The translations under genes and the position numbers were made by a program. From Bacteroides fragilis (GTDB lineage Bacteria; Bacteroidota; Bacteroidia; Bacteroidales; Bacteroidaceae): 64,000 nucleotides of DNA. A model generated the notes under the pieces. It was not told the DNA's origin. It saw nothing but the letters and a program-made list of their open reading frames with translations, and ran no database searches. The DNA lies in the NCBI RefSeq assembly GCF_019583405.1, contig NZ_SZUU01000003.1, positions 1-64,000 on the forward strand. Reading direction: 5' to 3'. Positions 33,467 through 44,253 of the stretch are shown here, piece after piece. The first letter of the stretch is position 1, and each line of letters begins with the position of its first letter.

Positions 33467-34188
33467 AATTCTTTAATACATTCAAATAGGTATTTTGCAA
33501 CGCAAGGATTAACAGCATTTCCTATCGAGCCGACTCTGTGTGTCCAATTGGGAAACCCATCATCATTTCTAACAATGCTATGCGCTGGGATTTCAAGAAT
33601 CCTTTTTGCGCAAGTATATCCGATACTCGTATCTGATGTCCACTCTTTAAATATCGAGTTAAAGCGTCCATCGTTGCAAATGTCGCCTTGTAATCCGATT
33701 TTGTCGGAGTAGGCAATAAGGTAAAGTCTTTCCCTTTTGTGCGGGTATCCAAAAGCGTAGTTTGATATACATTGCCATTCCGCATTAAACCCGATTTTGG
33801 AAAGATCGCATAAGACTTGCTCAAGACCGGAAATAGTGAGAGCTGGCGAATTTTCAATGATGACGTATTTAGGTCTAACTTCCCGTACAATTCGATACAT
33901 TTCGCTCCATAACCCGGAACGCTTCCCTTTAATACCTTCACGCTTTCCGGCAACGCTGATGTCTTGACACGGAAATCCTCCACTAATGATGTCCACATAT
34001 CGGAGACCGGTTGTTTTTGTAATATCAGTGAATCTTTCTGCATAAGGAAATTTGGTTTTTAATATTTCACCTTGAAATTTTTCTATCTCACAATTCCACA
34101 AAGTATCAATTCCGGCCATCTCAGCACCTAATTCAAAGCCACCGATCCCACTAAATAGAGAACCGTGCGTTAGTTCACTTTGCTTCAT
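33448..34188 (-). CDS. DNA cytosine-5 methyltransferase
   Basis: A compact 246-residue C5 methyltransferase with FSGIGG (12-17) for SAM, GFPCQDIS with nucleophile C74, ENS (112-114), the RER of PHKRERLYLIAY (152-154) and GNAVNP (223-228). Only about 58 residues lie between motifs VIII and IX, so the target-recognition part is very small. No restriction partner is nearby; it probably protects phage DNA from host restriction. A second frame inside this gene appears to encode another protein. Confidence 0.88.
   Translation of the reverse strand: MKQSELTHGSLFSGIGGFELGAEMAGIDTLWNCEIEKFQGEILKTKFPYAERFTDITKTTGLRYVDIISGGFPCQDISVAGKREGIKGKRSGLWSEMYRIVREVRPKYVIIENSPALTISGLEQVLCDLSKIGFNAEWQCISNYAFGYPHKRERLYLIAYSDKIGLQGDICNDGRFNSIFKEWTSDTSIGYTCAKRILEIPAHSIVRNDDGFPNWTHRVGSIGNAVNPCVAKYLFECIKEFDKQLA
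33522..33998 (-). CDS. Overprinted gene inside the m5C methyltransferase (alternate frame)
   Basis: The +1 frame within the methyltransferase is open from 34043 to 33522. From ATG 33998 it encodes about 158 residues: LVEDFRVKTSALPES, FPKSGLMRNGNVYQ, LLPTPTKSDYKA and LLEMMMGFPIGHTE in order. These resemble, from memory, conserved blocks (RSGxMRNGxxYx, LPTPTxSD, MMGFPxGWT) of phage proteins found beside or across C5 methyltransferases. Both frames therefore look like real proteins. No good ribosome site is visible; coupled translation would be needed. Function unknown. Confidence 0.55.
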   Translation of the reverse strand: MWTSLVEDFRVKTSALPESVKVLKGSVPGYGAKCIELYGKLDLNTSSLKIRQLSLFPVLSKSYAIFPKSGLMRNGNVYQTTLLDTRTKGKDFTLLPTPTKSDYKATFATMDALTRYLKSGHQIRVSDILAQKGFLKSQRIALLEMMMGFPIGHTESAR

Positions 34189-34205
34189 TTCTTAATTGTT
34201 ATTAA

Positions 34206-34382
34206 TCAATCTGCATCATATTCTACATCAATTATTTCTTCGGACTGATAAGCCACTGGCAATGTCATATCTTTCCGTAACATCCGCCACATATAGGTAA
34301 TAGCGGTTTCCTCATCATCGGCATATACTTCCCGTATTCCGGAGTATGAACCGTAATAATATCTTATAGTGTATTTATTCAT
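34206..34382 (-). CDS. Small acidic phage protein, 58 residues
   Basis: ATG 34382 opens a 58-codon frame (MNKYTIRYYYGSYSGIREVY, ADDEETAITYMWRML) that fills the gap before the methyltransferase. The leader contains ACAGTACAGAA. The pattern (strand, then acidic helix) recalls small phage proteins that modulate host enzymes, but no family is recognised. Confidence 0.6.
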   Translation of the reverse strand: MNKYTIRYYYGSYSGIREVYADDEETAITYMWRMLRKDMTLPVAYQSEEIIDVEYDAD

Positions 34383-34394
34383 TTCTGTACTGTT

Positions 34395-34631
34395 TTATTC
34401 AAACTCTATCGTTTCATCTCCCTGATAGTACTCCGCGAAACATCCCGGACATACCGTTATCATTTTCGTACCGTGTCGGCCGTTCTGCACTGCTTCGACT
34501 TCGACCTCAATACCTTCGCCCGGTTCTATTTCGGTTCCGCAATCTTCGCAATGAACATGATCGGCCGGACATTCGCCCAGAACGGAACAGAGGCGGCAAT
34601 TACCGATACAATTCAGATTTTCTCTTTTCAT
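34395..34631 (-). CDS. Zinc-ribbon-like small protein
   Basis: A 78-residue protein with eight cysteines arranged CIGNCRLC, GEC, HCEDC and CPGC, fitting two zinc sites. It overlaps the membrane-protein gene by 32 bp. Function unknown. Confidence 0.65.
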   Translation of the reverse strand: MKRENLNCIGNCRLCSVLGECPADHVHCEDCGTEIEPGEGIEVEVEAVQNGRHGTKMITVCPGCFAEYYQGDETIEFE

Positions 34632-34794
34632 TTCTCCGTTGATTTACTTCGTTACATACTATCACATACAGTACCGTTACAATTACGGCCAGAAGTGCGA
34701 TGATTAATTTGCCCGGTTCCGGTTCGCCTTCTGCAAGCAAACAGGCGAGAAACATGCCGATTAGGGCGAAAGGGGATTGTTTAGGGGTTAGCAT
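34600..34794 (-). CDS. Small membrane protein, 64 residues
   Basis: Two hydrophobic segments (about 9-20 and 29-46, LIIALLAVIVTVLYVIVC) followed by a basic tail. It sits between the HTH gene (1-bp overlap) and the zinc-ribbon gene. Unknown; a host-membrane or exclusion role is possible. Confidence 0.55.
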   Translation of the reverse strand: MLTPKQSPFALIGMFLACLLAEGEPEPGKLIIALLAVIVTVLYVIVCNEVNQRRNEKRKSELYR

Positions 34795-35000
34795 TATACT
34801 ACTTTGTTTCTTGTTAAAAATCGTTCTATACTCGCTAAGTCATACCATATCATTCTCTCTCGTTGTGAAAATGATATTTCGGCCGCATTTCTAAGTGTCA
34901 TTAAATAATCTTCTGATACTCCGAGATATGCCATTGCCTCAGTCCTGCTAAGCCATTTCTTGGCAACCGGCTCTACTTTTCCTGTTATTTTTCTTGCCAT
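34794..35000 (-). CDS. HTH DNA-binding protein, excisionase-like
   Basis: A 68-residue protein with a MerR/excisionase-type helix-turn-helix: WLSRTEAMAYLGVSEDYLMTL, followed by a basic wing (SQRERMIWYDLASIERFLTR). Small HTH proteins early in the lytic operon often act as excisionase or Cro-like regulators. It could direct prophage excision with the integrase. Confidence 0.7.
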   Translation of the reverse strand: MARKITGKVEPVAKKWLSRTEAMAYLGVSEDYLMTLRNAAEISFSQRERMIWYDLASIERFLTRNKVV

Positions 35001-35007
35001 GACTATT

Positions 35008-35190
35008 TTATTTATTACGTTTCACAAATAGTTTATCGTCTTCAATCCAAGTCGTAAATACTTTGCCTTCATCCGTTTTAATGTCTGAGGCTGTAGTTCT
35101 TACTGACTTTCTTCGATCTTTAGGGAAGGCTACTTTTGCTCCGATCTCCATTTCAAGAAGAGTCGGCTTAATTGGTGTTGATGTTTCCAT
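35008..35190 (-). CDS. Small early phage protein, 60 residues
   Basis: A charged protein (LEMEIGAKVAFPKDRRKSVR, TTWIEDDKLFVKRNK) with a beta-strand pattern common in small phage proteins. No family recognised. It lies in the early operon right of the HTH gene. Confidence 0.6.
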   Translation of the reverse strand: METSTPIKPTLLEMEIGAKVAFPKDRRKSVRTTASDIKTDEGKVFTTWIEDDKLFVKRNK

Positions 35191-35214
35191 TGTTTTACTT
35201 ATTATTTGTTTTTA

Positions 35215-35388
35215 CTATTTTACGTAATTAAATTTGGCCATGTATTTCTCAGCGCCCTTCATGGACTTGAATGTCTTACTTGAAGATGCTGTTACTGCGA
35301 TGTAGCTAAGATTGCCATTGTATTCATTTACCATGATTGCACCGGTTAATTCGCTATTTACTTTTTTGTAGTCGATGATTGCTTTCAT
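35215..35388 (-). CDS. First early gene, 57-residue protein
   Basis: ATG 35388 opens a 57-codon frame (MKAIIDYKKVNSELTGAIMV, FKSMKGAEKYMAKF) between the early promoter at 35443 and the next gene. It would be the first gene expressed when the repressor is lost. Function unknown. Confidence 0.6.
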   Translation of the reverse strand: MKAIIDYKKVNSELTGAIMVNEYNGNLSYIAVTASSSKTFKSMKGAEKYMAKFNYVK

Positions 35389-35442
35389 AATTCTATCTAT
35401 TTAATTTGTTATTTCTTGATTGATTGATTAACTTTGATGCGA

Positions 35443-35450
35443 CAAAGATA
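35443..35450 (-). promoter_or_regulatory. -7 box of the early lytic promoter
   Basis: On the minus strand TATCTTTG matches TAnnTTTG exactly, with TTTC 20 nt upstream as a likely -33 element. The spacer contains operator-like TATGCAATTGCGTA. It would drive the early genes from 35388. Confidence 0.65.
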
Positions 35451-35501
35451 TATGCAATTGCGTAAAAATTGAAATTTAAATGCATTAATTTTATGCAATT
35501 G
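35451..35501. promoter_or_regulatory. Operator-like sites of the immunity region
   Basis: TATGCAATTG occurs at 35451-35460 and again at 35492-35501. The first is part of the near-palindrome TATGCAATTGCGTA; the second overlaps the inverted repeat TGCAT-N7-ATGCA (35481-35497). The copies are 41 bp apart, about four helical turns. They lie between the early promoter and the repressor start, where the repressor should bind. Confidence 0.65.
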
Positions 35502-35536
35502 AAGTATTTTAGATTGTTTCTAAATAATTATGCGCT

Positions 35537-36181
35537 ATGACTACGATAAATGAAAGAATACAAATAGTTGTAAATGAGCTTTTTGATGGTAATAGATCAG
35601 AGCTTTGTAGAAAATCGGGAGTACCGATAGGCACAATGTCTTCAATATTAGGAGAGAGGCAAAGCAGTCCGAATATTGATATTCTGCAATTAATATATTC
35701 TGCAATTGCAGAATTCCCCGTTTCTGTAGAATGGTTTTTTACAGGAAAAGGAGATATGAAACGCAAAGGTGATGTTACTAAATATGTTGAAGAAACACGT
35801 CCAAGAATCCCATATACAGCCGCGGCGGGGGCTATTTCTATAGCAATGGAGGGAGTTACAAAGAGCCAGTGCGAACAAATTCCTTTGGTAAAAGCATTCC
35901 CTAAATACGATTTTACCATTCAAGTACAAGGCGACAGCATGACCCCTGCATATAATTCTGGCGATGAAGTCGCTTGCCTGTTTATTAAAAATTCAAACTT
36001 TATACAATGGGGGCGGGTTCATGTGTTGGATACGGCGCAAGGGATCGTTATAAAAAGAATTTATGATGCCGATGATGCGATATTATGTGTTTCGGAGTTT
36101 TCTGAAAAGTATCCTGAATTTAAGATACCTAAAAGTGAAATATACTCTGTTAGTTTGGTTGTCGGACAGTTGAGATTGTAA
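35537..36181 (+). CDS. Phage repressor, XRE HTH plus S24 peptidase
   Basis: A 214-residue repressor. HTH is at about 18-42 (RSELCRKSGVPIGTMSSILG). The LexA/CI-type peptidase has catalytic S134 (QGDSMTP) and K173 (IVIKRI), and Ala97-Gly98 is a likely self-cleavage bond. It should keep the prophage silent and be inactivated by RecA after DNA damage. Divergent from the early operon with operator-like sites between. Confidence 0.92.
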   Translation: MTTINERIQIVVNELFDGNRSELCRKSGVPIGTMSSILGERQSSPNIDILQLIYSAIAEFPVSVEWFFTGKGDMKRKGDVTKYVEETRPRIPYTAAAGAISIAMEGVTKSQCEQIPLVKAFPKYDFTIQVQGDSMTPAYNSGDEVACLFIKNSNFIQWGRVHVLDTAQGIVIKRIYDADDAILCVSEFSEKYPEFKIPKSEIYSVSLVVGQLRL

Positions 36182-36196
36182 GAGTTGTGTCTAAAC

Positions 36197-36808
36197 ATGA
36201 AATATGCAATGAAAAAAAATGTAATGGTATTATTATTGTTGATTTATCCTGTAATATGCTTTGCACAAGACGATATTAAATTTGGATTATATCTTCGAGG
36301 AAAGGCAGGGGAGATAAGCATGATTCCTCCTTCGGCGTTTGCAGATGGAAAGAATAATTTAGACCTGATTGGGTGGGAAAAACCAAGTATATCCTTAAGT
36401 CTTAGGAGTACTGAATCTAAAACGGTCACAGATAATCAGAGACCAGAGTTTTTCTTTTTTTTTATAGATGAAACCAAAGATCGGATGTTGAATGCGAAGG
36501 AAGTTGGAATGATGATAAGAAATTATCCTTTTGTATATGGCATTACGCCTAATGATTTTATACTTGCTCGTTTGTTTAGAACAAATAAAAACAGGGCATT
36601 AAGATTGGAAAAAGAAAAGGTACTTTCAGGGAGTAGATACAGAGCCTTTAATGTTGATACAATACCGTTTACTGCAATACCAATGCAAAATAATGCGTTT
36701 AAAGTCATAGTTGACTCTGATATACCTTACGGGGAGTATGGCTTTCTGTATAAAGGAGATGTTCCTTATGAAAGAATCATATATGACTTTTGTATTAATC
36801 GGAAATAA
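36197..36808 (+). CDS. Secreted protein next to the repressor, lysogenic-conversion candidate
   Basis: About 203 residues with a clear signal peptide (MKYAMKKNVMVLLLLIYPVI, CFAQ) and no recognised domain; the mature part is beta-rich. The gene starts 15 bp after the repressor stop on the same strand, so it should be expressed in the lysogen. I use ATG 36197; an upstream TTG (36185) is less likely. Exported lysogen-expressed proteins often change the host surface or block superinfection; that role is inferred. Confidence 0.65.
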   Translation: MKYAMKKNVMVLLLLIYPVICFAQDDIKFGLYLRGKAGEISMIPPSAFADGKNNLDLIGWEKPSISLSLRSTESKTVTDNQRPEFFFFFIDETKDRMLNAKEVGMMIRNYPFVYGITPNDFILARLFRTNKNRALRLEKEKVLSGSRYRAFNVDTIPFTAIPMQNNAFKVIVDSDIPYGEYGFLYKGDVPYERIIYDFCINRK

Positions 36809-36826
36809 ACACTATTAATCCCAGAA

Positions 36827-37015
36827 TCAATCAACTGAAACGCTGATTTTAACTGCCGGTTTTGTATCTGATTTGATATATTGAAAAATCATATCCGACA
36901 AGTCAAATAATGAAATTGATTCAGATATACGGCCAAATTCGTTTAGCGGTTTCTTGTTGATTGAAATTAAAACAGCTTGCTCTAAACAAAATTTTCTTAG
37001 TTCTTCATCGGTCAT
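36827..37015 (-). CDS. Small phage-end protein, 62 residues
   Basis: A helical acidic protein (MTDEELRKFCLEQAVLI; LNEFGRISESISLFDLSDMI). I prefer ATG 37015, preceded by AAAAGC, to an upstream ATG at 37051. It converges on the secreted-protein gene and lies near attR. Unknown function. Confidence 0.55.
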   Translation of the reverse strand: MTDEELRKFCLEQAVLISINKKPLNEFGRISESISLFDLSDMIFQYIKSDTKPAVKISVSVD

Positions 37016-37099
37016 AATATTGCTTTTATTATTATGCCGGAAAGGGTTCAAAAAGGTAGCACTAACCGAAAGCTAAAGAGTGGGGAGATAGGATGAATA

Positions 37100-37118
37100 G
37101 TGCAAATTTGGTGCAAAT
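37100..37118. promoter_or_regulatory. 19-bp repeat by attR, likely integrase arm site
   Basis: Exact copy of 4141-4159, with two GTGCAAAT units. It lies 55 bp inside attR, mirroring the copy inside attL, which fits integrase binding to both phage ends. Confidence 0.6.
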
Positions 37119-37173
37119 AAAATTGATTTAATTGTTAATATGTTGATTGATATTAATTTGTGAAGTTATAATT

Positions 37174-37195
37174 AATATCCTCAGGATATATTTGA
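37174..37195 (+). repeat. attR core, 22 bp
   Basis: Exact copy of 3986-4007. It continues into GAA TGA, the original truA end: the host frame would read ATA TTT GAA TGA, coding the same Ile-Phe-Glu end as now. Confidence 0.9.
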
Positions 37196-37222
37196 ATGAG
37201 TTCTTTTTAAATAAACTCTGTT

Positions 37223-38122
37223 ATGTGGTTACTCCTTGCTTTTCTTTCAGCGACCTTGCTGGGCTTTTATGATGTGTTTAAAAAGAAGTCGTTAAAGGAC
37301 AATGCGGTTCTGCCTGTCTTGTTTCTCAATACGCTCTTTTCCAGTCTTATATTTCTGCCTTTCATCTTGCTGTCGGCATTTGTCCCCGGAGTGCTGGAGG
37401 GTACTATGTTCGATGTACCCGTGGTTGGGTGGGAAGTACACAAATTTATCATTATCAAGTCTTTTATCGTACTTTCTTCGTGGATACTGGGCTATTTCGG
37501 GATGAAACACCTGCCTATTACGATTGTAGGTCCCATTAATGCAACCCGCCCTGTAATGGTGCTTGTGGGAGCTATGCTGGTTTTTGGCGAGCGTCTGAAT
37601 CTCTATCAGTGGATCGGTGTGTTGCTGGCCGTAGTTTCTTTCTTTATGCTAAGCCGCTCGGGGAAAAAAGAAGGCATTGACTTTAAACATAACAAGTGGA
37701 TTCTTTTTATTGTGTTGGCAGCCGTAGCAGGTGCGGTCAGCGGATTGTATGACAAGTATCTGATGAAGCAGTTGCCTCCGATGGTGGTACAGTCGTGGTA
37801 TAATGTTTATCAGGTGTTCATCATGTGTCCTATCCTTGCCTTGCTCTGGTGGCCCAAACGTAAATCGTCTACGCCCTTCCGCTGGGACTGGGCCATCATC
37901 TTTATTTCCATCTTCCTCTGCGCTGCGGACTTTGTTTACTTCTATGCATTGAGTTACGAAGATTCGATGATTTCGATTGTCTCGATGGTTCGGAGAGGAA
38001 GCGTCATCGTATCTTTCCTTTTCGGCGCTATGATGTTCCGTGAAAAGAATTTAAAAAGCAAGGCGATTGACCTTATTCTGGTGTTAATCGGAATGATATT
38101 CCTATATTTGGGAACTAAATAA
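37223..38122 (+). CDS. EamA/DMT family transporter
   Basis: A 299-residue inner-membrane protein with about ten hydrophobic segments and two EamA halves (about 1-145 and 150-299). The signature LPITIVGPINATRPVMVLVG falls in helix 4. Substrate unknown. It begins 27 bp after attR; before phage insertion it was 23 bp after truA on the same strand, so probably co-transcribed. It may now need a promoter at the phage right end. Confidence 0.88.
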   Translation: MWLLLAFLSATLLGFYDVFKKKSLKDNAVLPVLFLNTLFSSLIFLPFILLSAFVPGVLEGTMFDVPVVGWEVHKFIIIKSFIVLSSWILGYFGMKHLPITIVGPINATRPVMVLVGAMLVFGERLNLYQWIGVLLAVVSFFMLSRSGKKEGIDFKHNKWILFIVLAAVAGAVSGLYDKYLMKQLPPMVVQSWYNVYQVFIMCPILALLWWPKRKSSTPFRWDWAIIFISIFLCAADFVYFYALSYEDSMISIVSMVRRGSVIVSFLFGAMMFREKNLKSKAIDLILVLIGMIFLYLGTK

Positions 38123-38149
38123 GAACGTAAAGAAACAAGATTATCAGAT

Positions 38150-38803
38150 ATGAAAAATTCTACTCTTACCCTCCTGATATTTATTCTGGGTATTTTTTCT
38201 TCCTTTTCTGTCAAAGCACAGGAAGCCAAAACGGTGTTTGTGAATATACCTGACTCACTGTGTCCGTTGCTGACATCGGTGAACCGTGCAGATTGTATCG
38301 ATTTCATCGAAAGTAAGATGAAGGCCCAGGTGACCAACCGTTTCGGGGGTAAGTCGGAAATGACGGAATTAAGTCCCGATTATATATCTCTTAAAATGTC
38401 TGATGCGAGCAGTTGGCAGATGAAACTGTTACCGCTGAGCGATAGTGTAAAAGTGGTCTGTGCTGTTTCTACAGTTTGTGCTCCGGCATGCGACAGTCAT
38501 ATCCGCTTCTATACCACCGATTGGAAAGAACTTCCTGCCGATGAGTTTCTGCCTTCAGAACCTCATATAGATGATTTCTTTACTTCTTCCGACTCTACTG
38601 ATTACGATTTTATCGATGCCCGTCTGCAAGCCGATATGACTTTGATGAAGGCGGAGCTTTCTAAAGAGGATGAGACGTTGACTTTTACTCTGACTACTCC
38701 GGAGTATATGGAAAAAGAAACGGCGGAAAAACTGAAACCGTTTCTCCGCCGTTCAATTGTTTACACCTGGAAAGGTGGGAAGTTTATCCCAGGCACTCTT
38801 TGA
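38150..38803 (+). CDS. DUF3256 family secreted protein
   Basis: A 217-residue protein with a signal peptide (about 1-23, VKAQ) and the DUF3256 pattern (FVNIPDSLCPLLTSVNRADC, then IRFYTTDW). DUF3256 is found only in Bacteroidetes and has no known function. It ends 20 bp inside the convergent kinase gene. Confidence 0.8.
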   Translation: MKNSTLTLLIFILGIFSSFSVKAQEAKTVFVNIPDSLCPLLTSVNRADCIDFIESKMKAQVTNRFGGKSEMTELSPDYISLKMSDASSWQMKLLPLSDSVKVVCAVSTVCAPACDSHIRFYTTDWKELPADEFLPSEPHIDDFFTSSDSTDYDFIDARLQADMTLMKAELSKEDETLTFTLTTPEYMEKETAEKLKPFLRRSIVYTWKGGKFIPGTL

Positions 38804-39869
38804 TGTATGCCTCCATTTCGGGAGTATGTTCTTCTACGCTTTGCAATAGCTTGAATTGTGCTTTGGTACGTACCAGGTTGTGTTCGGGATATTTGATCTT
38901 ATAGTAAGTATCGCCGTTGATATAGTCTGCCAGGAAGCGTACACATTGCATATAAGGGAAGAGAGCTGCTGCATAAGGCAGATTCTCAATCTCGATCGGA
39001 GTGAGGAATGAACCGGCTCCTTCCAGATATCCCTTGGTGAATGCTTTGAATATCTCCATGTTGAAGTTGACATTATCCAGGTTCTTATCGTCTTCGTCTC
39101 CGGTATTGGCTCCTGTACGCAGGAAATCACCGTAGTCAGAGAAGATAAAGCTTGGCATTACTGTATCGAGGTCGATTACACAAAGCACTTTGCCATCTTC
39201 GTCGAACATCATGTTGTTCACTTTCGTATCGCAGTGGCATACGCGTTTCGGCAGTTTGCCTTCACGATACAGGCGTTCGGCCTTGCACATTTCGTCTGCA
39301 CGCTTCTCTATTTCGTCCAGATAATACTGTACTTCGGCTACTCGTCCGGCCGCATTGGCTGCTACAGCTTCACGAAGCTGCTTCAGGCGGAATTCCATGT
39401 TATGGAAATCGGGGATAGTCTCACCCAGTGTTGTCGGGATGTCAGCCAGCATTGCCTGGAAGTTACCGAAAGCAGCTCCGGCATAATATGAATATTCCGG
39501 GTTTACTGTTTCATAAGTTTTGGCACGGGGGATGAATACCATCACACGCCAGTAGCTGTCACCGTCGAACCAGTATGTTTTGCCTTCTTCTGTCGGAAGG
39601 AAAGTCAGTACCTTGCGGTCAATATCTGTTTCTCCGGCTTCCGTCAGTTTTTTGCGGATGTGTCCGGTTACAGCAGCGATGTTGTCCTGAAGCATTTCCA
39701 CATTCTGGAAAATGGCGTGGTTGATACGTTGCAACACATAGTCGGGAGCATCTGTTTCGGTAGTGTTTACCTTATAAGTGTCGTTAATCAGTCCGGCGCC
39801 GAGTGGTTTGATTTCGCTTACAGTGCCTTGTACTTTGAATTTAGATACGATGTTCAGTAAATCTTTCAT
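38784..39869 (-). CDS. Aminoglycoside-phosphotransferase-fold sugar kinase, NahK-like
   Basis: A 361-residue cytoplasmic kinase with GAGLINDTYKV, VLQRINHAIFQNV, KRVCHCDTKVNNMMFDEDGK (catalytic HCDxKxxN) and LCVIDLDTVMP. This subfamily includes N-acetylhexosamine 1-kinases. It is last in the GH109-GH2 operon, which fits phosphorylation of sugars freed by those enzymes. Its end overlaps the convergent DUF3256 gene by 20 bp. Confidence 0.8.
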   Translation of the reverse strand: MKDLLNIVSKFKVQGTVSEIKPLGAGLINDTYKVNTTETDAPDYVLQRINHAIFQNVEMLQDNIAAVTGHIRKKLTEAGETDIDRKVLTFLPTEEGKTYWFDGDSYWRVMVFIPRAKTYETVNPEYSYYAGAAFGNFQAMLADIPTTLGETIPDFHNMEFRLKQLREAVAANAAGRVAEVQYYLDEIEKRADEMCKAERLYREGKLPKRVCHCDTKVNNMMFDEDGKVLCVIDLDTVMPSFIFSDYGDFLRTGANTGDEDDKNLDNVNFNMEIFKAFTKGYLEGAGSFLTPIEIENLPYAAALFPYMQCVRFLADYINGDTYYKIKYPEHNLVRTKAQFKLLQSVEEHTPEMEAYIKECLG

Positions 39870-39890
39870 GGTTTCTATTTTTAAGTTAGT

Positions 39891-43238
<3,348 letters not shown>

Positions 43239-43251
43239 TTAGAATGATAAT

Positions 43252-44142
43252 TTATTTAACTTTTATATGATCAAAGCCTTCTCCGTATACACCGATCACT
43301 GCGCTTTGCGAAACAAAAGCAGTCGGATCACAGTCTTTTATCAACCGGAAGATAATGGTTGATTCCCGTTTCTTAGCCAGGACGAACATCATCTTCTGCT
43401 CTTTGCCGGTATAGAAACCGGTTGCATTGATGACGGTCACTCCCCGGTGTGGATATTCGTTGATGCGTTTGCCTATTTCTTCGTACTTGTTGGAGATAAT
43501 GAAGAATTGTACGGATTGTCGTGCACTGTTCACCACCTGGTCCAGCACAAAGCTGCAAACATAAAGAGTCACATATCCGTAAACTACCTTTTCCCAGTCT
43601 TTCAATACAAAGTAGCTGGAGGAGATGATAATCAGGTCACAGATCAGCATGACTCTTCCCAGAGTGATGTCGCGATATTTGTTGATAACAGCCGCAATGA
43701 TATCTGTTCCTCCGGTACTTCCGTTGGCCGAGAAAGCAATACCGATGCCACTTCCGCAGAAAGAAGCACCCAACACGCAAGCCATGAACGGCTGATCGTG
43801 TAGTAAGGTTACGTTCGCCGTTAATTTTTGGATGATAGACAGGAAGAAGGTTAAAGTGAATACACCGAATATGGTTTTGAGACTGAATCGAAATCCCAGC
43901 ACTTTGAGGGATACCATCAGCAATACAGCATTGATGGCGAAGTAAGTGTATTGAACCGGAAATCCGGTAGCGAAATAAACAATAGAGGCAATGCCCGGCA
44001 CTCCACCGGTGGTGATGTCGTTAGGAAGCAGGAAGAGAGTCCAACCGATGCCGTAAAGGATCATTCCCAAGGCAATCATTAAGTAGTCTTTCGTTTCTCT
44101 GATTACTCCCTGTTTAGAGGGCTTTGATATTTTCATCTTCAT
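43252..44142 (-). CDS. YitT family membrane protein (DUF161/DUF2179)
   Basis: A 296-residue protein with about five to six membrane segments in the first 190 residues, containing PNDITTGGVPGIASI and GSGIGIAFSANGSTGGTDIIA, then a cytoplasmic DUF2179 domain (about 215-296, YEEIGKRINEYPHRGVTVIN). Function is unknown in most species; in this operon it may move a sugar or ion. Confidence 0.85.
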   Translation of the reverse strand: MKMKISKPSKQGVIRETKDYLMIALGMILYGIGWTLFLLPNDITTGGVPGIASIVYFATGFPVQYTYFAINAVLLMVSLKVLGFRFSLKTIFGVFTLTFFLSIIQKLTANVTLLHDQPFMACVLGASFCGSGIGIAFSANGSTGGTDIIAAVINKYRDITLGRVMLICDLIIISSSYFVLKDWEKVVYGYVTLYVCSFVLDQVVNSARQSVQFFIISNKYEEIGKRINEYPHRGVTVINATGFYTGKEQKMMFVLAKKRESTIIFRLIKDCDPTAFVSQSAVIGVYGEGFDHIKVK

Positions 44143-44253
44143 GGATGGGTTGTGTAGTCTTATAATCGGACACGGATTTCATGAACCGGCCGGCATTGCG
44201 TAGCGAACTACTTGCCGGAGGACTCGTGAAACCCGTGTCAAAAAGAGGTTTTA

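Larger units (their letters stand above)
3986..37195. mobile_element. Integrated siphovirus prophage, about 33.2 kb
   Basis: Bounded by 22-bp direct repeats. It contains an integrase, S24 repressor, replication and recombination genes, and packaging, head, tail and lysis genes in the conserved order of HK97-like siphoviruses. Every structural module expected for a functional phage is present and no disrupted gene is seen, so it may be inducible. Nearly all genes are on the minus strand. Only the integrase, the recombinase-like regulator, the repressor and the adjacent secreted protein are on the plus strand. Confidence 0.95.
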
